Source: Jeotgalicoccus sp036782755 (GTDB taxonomy: Bacteria > Bacillota > Bacilli > Staphylococcales > Salinicoccaceae). Taken from it: a stretch of 10,957 nt of DNA. Numbering within the stretch: position 1 is the stretch's first letter; every line of letters starts with the position of its first letter. This document shows positions 6,651 to 10,957 of the stretch, one piece after another. Made by a program: the position numbers and the translations under genes. The stretch spans positions 1 to 10,957 of the forward strand of contig DAIPYL010000046.1 of the NCBI GenBank assembly GCA_036782755.1, read 5' to 3'. The notes beneath the pieces are model-generated. The model saw only the letters and a program-made list of their open reading frames with translations, was not told where the DNA came from and did not search any database.

Positions 6651-7559
6651 ATGTCCAATATACAACCAAGTCAGGTTCCAGTAAGAAAACCTGCCAATCG
6701 TAGACTCGACAATTTCAAAGACTTCTACAAGAAGCTTCGAAAAAACAAAGCAGCACTTGTCGGTCTTTACGTATTGGTGTTTTTATTTTTTGTTTCAATC
6801 TTCGGCGCACTGGACGCCAACTATAATATATTAGGCGTGAATTCAAACGCCACCAACCTTACTGATAAGCTGATGGGTCCTTCAGCACAGTACTGGTTCG
6901 GTACAGATCACCTGGGCCGCGATATCTTTTATCGTATTCTGCACGGTATGTACATAACACTGGGTGTAGGTTTCGCAGCAACATTTATGGCTGCACTGGT
7001 CGGAGTGCCAATCGGTCTTCTCGCAGGTTATTACGGCGGATGGCTTGATACAGTCATCATGCGTTTAATGGACGTACTTCTCGCGTTCCCTGGTATCTTA
7101 CTTGCTCTTGCAATCGTAAGTGTACTTGGCGGAAGCACGTTTAACGTAACAGTTGCCATCGCAATCGGGGCACTGCCTCAGTTCGCACGTATTGTCCGCG
7201 GGTCAACACTGACTACGCGCAAACTAGAGTACATCGATGCCATCAGAGCATTGGGTGCACGCGACGGAAAAATTATATTCCAGCATATTCTGCCGAATAT
7301 AATGTCACCGATTATCGTTAACACAACTTTATTTGTCGCAACAGCGATTTTATCAGCAGCGGGTCTGTCTTTCCTTGGACTAGGTGTACAGCCGCCGACT
7401 CCTGAGTGGGGAGCTATGCTTAACGACGGTCGTAACTACATGTACCAGGCAGCACACATTACGTTCTTCCCTGGTATGATGATCGTTATCGTAGTGCTCG
7501 CATTTAACTTATTCGGAGACGGACTGCGTGATGCGCTGGATCCGAAGGCCAAGAAATAG
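6651..7559 (+). CDS. Peptide-type ABC importer permease, DppC/OppC/GsiD-like
   Basis: A 302-residue inner-membrane subunit that forms half of the translocation pore. Seen: an N-terminal OppC-type cytoplasmic segment and first helix (about 36-53); the family motif GTDHLGRD (84-91); about five further helices (roughly 100-122, 137-158, 163-180, 219-240, 272-290); and the EAA coupling loop at 193-216 (Glu193, Ala197, Gly202, then HILPN), which contacts the ATPases. The ending GDGLRDALDPKAKK is typical of DppC proteins. Length is normal for the family. ATG start, with GAGGGGG 9 nt upstream. It is the first gene of the plus-strand operon, with the B-type permease 12 nt downstream. Gene order C then B is the reverse of the classical dppBC order. 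The ligand is set by the binding proteins, so the exact substrate is open. Confidence 0.93.
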   Translation: MSNIQPSQVPVRKPANRRLDNFKDFYKKLRKNKAALVGLYVLVFLFFVSIFGALDANYNILGVNSNATNLTDKLMGPSAQYWFGTDHLGRDIFYRILHGMYITLGVGFAATFMAALVGVPIGLLAGYYGGWLDTVIMRLMDVLLAFPGILLALAIVSVLGGSTFNVTVAIAIGALPQFARIVRGSTLTTRKLEYIDAIRALGARDGKIIFQHILPNIMSPIIVNTTLFVATAILSAAGLSFLGLGVQPPTPEWGAMLNDGRNYMYQAAHITFFPGMMIVIVVLAFNLFGDGLRDALDPKAKK

Positions 7560-7571
7560 GAGGAGGATATC

Positions 7572-8492
7572 ATGACAAAATTTATAATTCGCAGATTGTT
7601 TCAGCTTATTCCCGTGCTCCTCGGAGTTACGGTACTCGTTTTCAGTCTGATGCACCTCACTCCGGGTAACCCTGCTGTTATTATGGCCGGGGAAAGTGCG
7701 CCGGAAGCTACTGTAAAAGCGATTGAGGCAAGACTCGGGTTAAATGACCCGCTTTACGAACAATATTTCAGATTTTTGGGGAACGCGGCACAGCTGGACT
7801 TCGGTTCATCTATCCGTGATAACATTCCCGTCTTTAACCATATAAGCGCACGTTTCGCTATTACTCTTGAATTATCTGTAATGGCTATGATCTTCAGCGT
7901 TTTCTGGGGTCTGTTAGCAGGAATTATTTCTGCAGTAAGAAGATATACATTCGAAGACGTTGCAATGATGGTTGTTGCACTGTTCGGTCTGTCTATGCCA
8001 AACTTCTGGCTTGGACTGATGTTAATTCAATGGTTTGCAATTGAGTTCCAAATTTTTAAACCTACGGGCTGGGGCAGTCTGGAACAAAACGTTCTGCCGG
8101 TTATTACTCTCGGTACGGCCGGTGCTGCCATAATTGCACGTATGACACGAAGCAGCATGCTCGACGTAATTGATCAGGATTACATACGTACTGCACGTGC
8201 CAAAGGTGTTAAAGAAGGTACAGTTATTTTACGCCACGCGCTTAAAAATGCGATGATTCCAGTAATTACTGTAATCGGTATTCAATTCGGTTCATTCCTT
8301 GCAGGTTCAGTATTAACGGAAAGTGTATTCGCAATCAACGGTCTCGGAAGATTGATCATCGATTCAATCCTTCAGCGTGACTTCCCTGTCGTCCAGGGTG
8401 CAATACTTGTTATTGCGGTAGTGTTCGTTATCGTTAACCTTGTTGTTGATATTACGTACAGACTGCTGAACAAACGAGTGGACTTAAACTAA
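7572..8492 (+). CDS. Peptide-type ABC importer permease, DppB/OppB/GsiC-like
   Basis: A 306-residue partner permease completing the pore heterodimer. Seen: the DppB-type start (FIIRRLFQLIPVLLGVTVLVF, first helix about 10-28) with LTPGNPA (29-35) after it; LGLNDPLYEQYFRFL (55-69) in the external loop, typical of the family; helices near 98-120, 131-153, 175-192, 231-252 and 273-296; and the EAA loop at 203-226 (DYIRTARAKG, ending HALKN). Length is standard. The start is ATG with AGGAGG 5 nt upstream, overlapping almost the whole 12-nt gap after the DppC-like gene. The D-type ATPase starts 15 nt downstream. Confidence 0.94.
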   Translation: MTKFIIRRLFQLIPVLLGVTVLVFSLMHLTPGNPAVIMAGESAPEATVKAIEARLGLNDPLYEQYFRFLGNAAQLDFGSSIRDNIPVFNHISARFAITLELSVMAMIFSVFWGLLAGIISAVRRYTFEDVAMMVVALFGLSMPNFWLGLMLIQWFAIEFQIFKPTGWGSLEQNVLPVITLGTAGAAIIARMTRSSMLDVIDQDYIRTARAKGVKEGTVILRHALKNAMIPVITVIGIQFGSFLAGSVLTESVFAINGLGRLIIDSILQRDFPVVQGAILVIAVVFVIVNLVVDITYRLLNKRVDLN

Positions 8493-8493
8493 G

Positions 8494-8499
8494 AAGGAG
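8494..8499 (+). promoter_or_regulatory. Ribosome binding site that fixes the D-type ATPase start
   Basis: AAGGAG lies 8 nt before the ATG at 8508. The in-frame GTG at 8499 overlaps this site and has no ribosome site of its own, so the protein should begin MSEEM rather than three residues earlier. Confidence 0.8.
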
Positions 8500-8507
8500 T
8501 GAAAATC

Positions 8508-9515
8508 ATGTCAGAAGAAATGATTCTCGATATAGAAAATCTCCGCACTTCCTTCTTCGTTGATTCCAACGAAGTAAAGGCTGTCGATGGAGTGACATTC
8601 CAGGTTCCCAAAGGTAAAACTTTAGGTATCGTTGGAGAGAGTGGTTCAGGAAAAAGTATTTCTGCACTCTCAGTTTTAAGATTAATTGACCATCCCGGTG
8701 AAATAATCGGGGGGAGCATCAAATATAAAGGTGAAGATTTAACGAAAGTTAAAAACTCACGTATGCGCCAGATCCGCGGTAACGAAATCTCAATGATTTT
8801 CCAGGAGCCGATGACGTCGCTTAACCCGACATTCACTATTGGCCAGCAGCTTCGTGAATCTTATAAAATTCACGAAGGCTTAGGAAAAAAAGAAGGTACG
8901 AAACGCGCAATTGAAATGCTTGAACTCGTGGGTATACCTTCACCGGAAAAACGCGTTGACCAGTATCCATTCGAATTATCGGGCGGTATGAGACAGCGTG
9001 TAATGATCGCGATGGCACTGGCTTGCAAACCCGAGCTGTTAATCGCCGATGAACCGACAACGGCCCTCGACGTAACAATCCAGGCACAGATTCTTGAACT
9101 GATTAAAGAACTTCAGGAAGAAATCGGCATGAGTGTTGTAATGATTACTCACGACCTTGGCGTTGTTGCAGAGACTTGTGATTACGTTGCTGTAATGTAT
9201 GCTGGTAAAGTCGTTGAATACGCTGATATTTACACATTATTTGAAAATCCGAAGCACCCTTATACAGTCGGTCTTTTAAACTCACTGCCGCGTCACGATA
9301 AAGCACAGGATGAGCTTATTCCGATTAAAGGTAATGTACCTGCACCGAACGAAATGCCTACAGGCTGCCGTTTTGCACCCCGATGCCCTTTCGCATCCGA
9401 AATCTGCAACACGCTTCCTGAACTCGAAGATCTTGGAAACGGCAACGAAGTCAGATGCTGGATTCATACAGATCAGTGGGACGGAGACAAGGAGGTACAG
9501 TTAAATGCCAAGTAA
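8508..9515 (+). CDS. Peptide-type ABC importer ATPase, DppD/OppD-like
   Basis: A 335-residue cytoplasmic nucleotide-binding subunit; with the F-type ATPase it powers import. Seen: Walker A GESGSGKS (43-50), Q-loop Gln99, ABC signature LSGGMRQR (157-164), Walker B LLIADEP (177-183) with Glu182, and H-loop His215. After the ATPase core comes the oligopeptide-transporter C-terminal domain with NPKHPYTVGLLNSLP (247-261). Four cysteines follow, Cys287, Cys293, Cys300 and Cys317; this set is reported to hold a [4Fe-4S] cluster in DppD-type proteins (family knowledge). All catalytic residues are present. It lies 15 nt after the DppB-like gene and overlaps the next gene by 11 nt, so the two ATPases are probably translationally coupled and made in equal amounts. 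Confidence 0.95.
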   Translation: MSEEMILDIENLRTSFFVDSNEVKAVDGVTFQVPKGKTLGIVGESGSGKSISALSVLRLIDHPGEIIGGSIKYKGEDLTKVKNSRMRQIRGNEISMIFQEPMTSLNPTFTIGQQLRESYKIHEGLGKKEGTKRAIEMLELVGIPSPEKRVDQYPFELSGGMRQRVMIAMALACKPELLIADEPTTALDVTIQAQILELIKELQEEIGMSVVMITHDLGVVAETCDYVAVMYAGKVVEYADIYTLFENPKHPYTVGLLNSLPRHDKAQDELIPIKGNVPAPNEMPTGCRFAPRCPFASEICNTLPELEDLGNGNEVRCWIHTDQWDGDKEVQLNAK

Positions 9516-10608
9516 ACCATTATTAAATGTTGAAAACCTGGAACAGCACTTCCCGATTAAAGGGGGCTTCCTCGGACGTACAGTCAACCACGTTAAAGCA
9601 GTCGACGGTATTACTTTCTCAATCGATAAAGGTGAAACTGTTGCAGTCGTTGGTGAATCAGGCTGCGGTAAATCCACTACAGGCCGTGCAATTCTCCGTC
9701 TTGACGAACCTACTGGCGGTAAAGTTGAGTTCGAAGGACAGGACGTTCTTACAATGTCTAAAGATGAAATGCGCAAGATGAGAAAAGACATGCAGATTAT
9801 TTTCCAGGATCCATACGCATCGTTAAATCCGCGTAAAACTGTCAGACAGACATTATGGGAAGCGATGGATATTCAAAAAGTTGTCCCCCGCAAAGAACGC
9901 AACGAACGTATTCTTGAATTAATGGAAACTGTAGGATTGCAGCGCCATCAGATCGACCGCTATCCGCACGAGTTTTCGGGCGGACAGCGTCAGCGTATCG
10001 GTATTGCACGCGCACTGTCAGTTAATCCTAAACTCATCATATGTGATGAGGCAGTATCTGCACTGGATGTATCAATCCAGGCACAAGTACTTAACCTGTT
10101 AAAGAGATTACAGCGCGAGCTTGGTTTAACTTATCTCTTTATCTCACATGATCTTGGTGTTGTCCGCCATATCGCAGACCGCATCATCGTAATGTACTTA
10201 GGTAAAATCGTTGAGGTCGGAGATACAGAAGAAATTTTCAAAAATCCGCAGCACCCGTACACGAAAGCATTATTATCAGCAATCCCTGTACCGGATCCAC
10301 GCAAGAAATCAGAACGTATTTTCCTGCGCGGCGACGTTCCGTCACCAATCGATCCGCCGACAGGCTGCCGATTCCACACAAGGTGCCCTTTTGCGACAGA
10401 TTACTGCCGCACGGACACTCCGGAATTAGAACAGAAAGACACTGAAACAACAGGCTTCCACAAAGTTGCATGTCATTACGCATTAGACATCCAGAGAGGA
10501 AAACACGAGCCTCAGTATGAAATGTACAATGTCCGTGAAATTCTCGATGACGAAGGCGAAGACACAGCAATGGAAACTAAAGAAGAATTTACAAAAACTG
10601 AAAAGTAG
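9505..10608 (+). CDS. Peptide-type ABC importer ATPase, DppF/OppF-like
   Basis: A 367-residue second nucleotide-binding subunit, pairing with the DppD-like ATPase. Seen: Walker A GESGCGKST (50-58), Q-loop Gln101, signature FSGGQRQR (157-164), Walker B LIICDEA (177-183) with Glu182, and H-loop His215. The oligopeptide C-terminal domain has NPQHPYTKALLSAIP (247-261) and four cysteines, Cys288, Cys294, Cys301 and Cys323, matching the cluster set of the partner. The Ala after DE in Walker B is common in F-type subunits. After about residue 330 there is a charged, mostly acidic tail of some 37 residues (EILDDEGEDTAMETKEEF) that makes the protein longer than a typical DppF. The start is ATG with AAGGAGG 9 nt upstream, inside the end of the preceding gene (11-nt overlap). 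Confidence 0.94.
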   Translation: MPSKPLLNVENLEQHFPIKGGFLGRTVNHVKAVDGITFSIDKGETVAVVGESGCGKSTTGRAILRLDEPTGGKVEFEGQDVLTMSKDEMRKMRKDMQIIFQDPYASLNPRKTVRQTLWEAMDIQKVVPRKERNERILELMETVGLQRHQIDRYPHEFSGGQRQRIGIARALSVNPKLIICDEAVSALDVSIQAQVLNLLKRLQRELGLTYLFISHDLGVVRHIADRIIVMYLGKIVEVGDTEEIFKNPQHPYTKALLSAIPVPDPRKKSERIFLRGDVPSPIDPPTGCRFHTRCPFATDYCRTDTPELEQKDTETTGFHKVACHYALDIQRGKHEPQYEMYNVREILDDEGEDTAMETKEEFTKTEK

Positions 10609-10618
10609 ATGATGAAGA

Positions 10619-10867
10619 GTGACACTGGAAGTTGTTAAAATAATAATAACGATACTGTTTATTCTCGGTATTGCAGCAGTGCTGCTGTTGAAAAACGGCA
10701 ACCTGAAATGGATTACCGGGCTCATTATCGCCCACTCCGTAATCATCTTTGCCATACGCATGTTCATTGAGAATCAGAACTTAGTGAACTCTCTGCTCAG
10801 CATCGTCTATTTCATTATTATCTCAGCAACCGCAGTGTTAATATTCAGAGCTATGAAATATAATTAG
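10619..10867 (+). CDS. Small three-helix membrane protein of unknown function
   Basis: I do not recognise this 82-residue protein. It is almost entirely hydrophobic, with three probable membrane helices at about 7-24, 31-50 and 56-79. These are joined by short polar turns (KNGNLK and IENQN) and the end is RAMKYN. It begins 10 nt after the F-type ATPase stop and ends 13 nt before the operon terminator, so it is transcribed with the importer. An in-frame TGA at 10613-10615 leaves GTG at 10619 as the first usual start. There is no clear ribosome site, so initiation probably depends on coupling to the ATPase stop. It could be an importer accessory subunit or an unrelated rider. The short length, weak start and lack of a recognised family limit confidence, but helix-like composition through the whole frame supports a real gene. 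Confidence 0.65.
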   Translation: MTLEVVKIIITILFILGIAAVLLLKNGNLKWITGLIIAHSVIIFAIRMFIENQNLVNSLLSIVYFIIISATAVLIFRAMKYN

Positions 10868-10880
10868 TAATGATTGAAGA

Positions 10881-10906
10881 ACCCCGCCATGTGCGGGGTC
10901 TTTTTT
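10881..10906 (+). terminator. Rho-independent terminator of the importer operon
   Basis: A perfect 7-bp GC-rich stem, ACCCCGC (10881-10887) with GCGGGGT (10893-10899), closes a 5-nt loop and is followed by C and six T (10901-10906). It lies 13 nt after the stop codon of the small membrane protein. Confidence 0.93.
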
Positions 10907-10957
10907 GATTTGTGGGATTTGTGTTGAAGTGCGGATTGGGGTCTCATGAGCGAGGTT
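10907..10957. other. Window edge, no feature seen
   Basis: The 51 bases after the operon terminator show no gene or motif that I can support. Confidence 0.5.

Noticed and set aside
8489..8836. A 115-codon open frame on the minus strand
   Set aside because: It is antisense to the D-type ATPase, whose Walker and Q-loop motifs prove the plus-strand frame.
9501..9791. A 96-codon minus-strand frame and shorter overlapping frames in the ATPase genes
   Set aside because: These are mirror frames of strongly conserved ATPase sequence, with no independent start signals or recognisable product.
1..10957. CRISPR array, tRNA/rRNA, prophage, toxin-antitoxin or defence genes
   Set aside because: No regularly spaced direct repeats, no tRNA-like cloverleaf or rRNA sequence, and no protein with such motifs was found on either strand.

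Overview
The window reads as chromosomal DNA from a low-to-moderate GC Gram-positive bacterium (Bacillota). Shine-Dalgarno sites are strong (AGGAGG/GGAGG), one gene starts with TTG, the two solute-binding proteins are lipoproteins, and the intergenic DNA has matches to CcpA (cre) and CodY boxes. The acidic binding proteins and overall gene style suggest a halotolerant member of the Staphylococcaceae (Salinicoccus/Jeotgalicoccus-like). That placement is an inference from style, not a database match.

The layout is two divergent arms around a regulatory region at 6346-6650. The left arm (minus strand) holds two tandem paralogous lipoprotein receptors of the DppA/GsiB type: a distal intact copy at 4663-6345 and a second copy at 3139-4617 that is interrupted by a run of exactly 100 N. 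A strong terminator (3080-3130) closes this unit. It is followed by a tightly packed three-gene minus-strand cassette: an alcohol-acetyltransferase-like acyltransferase (1751-3025), a zinc-ribbon six-helix membrane protein of the DUF6320 type (1083-1748) and an HSL-family alpha/beta hydrolase with an N-terminal membrane anchor (82-1053). A terminator at 43-67 ends it.

The right arm (plus strand) holds the rest of a peptide-type ABC importer: DppC-like permease (6651-7559), DppB-like permease (7572-8492), DppD-like ATPase (8508-9515) and DppF-like ATPase (9505-10608). An unrecognised 82-residue three-helix membrane protein (10619-10867) follows, then a terminator (10881-10906). Spacings of 12, 15, -11 and 10 nt indicate one operon.

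Together the two arms make one complete importer served by two related receptors. The control region has a good minus-strand promoter (extended -10, perfect TATAAT), a plausible plus-strand promoter, a perfect cre-consensus match, a CodY-like box (12/15) and a 10-bp perfect inverted repeat straddling the plus promoter. This fits nutrient-controlled peptide uptake. The least described parts are the acyltransferase/DUF6320/hydrolase cassette, the small membrane protein at the operon end, and the inverted repeat. No clearly new defence, mobile or RNA system is visible.
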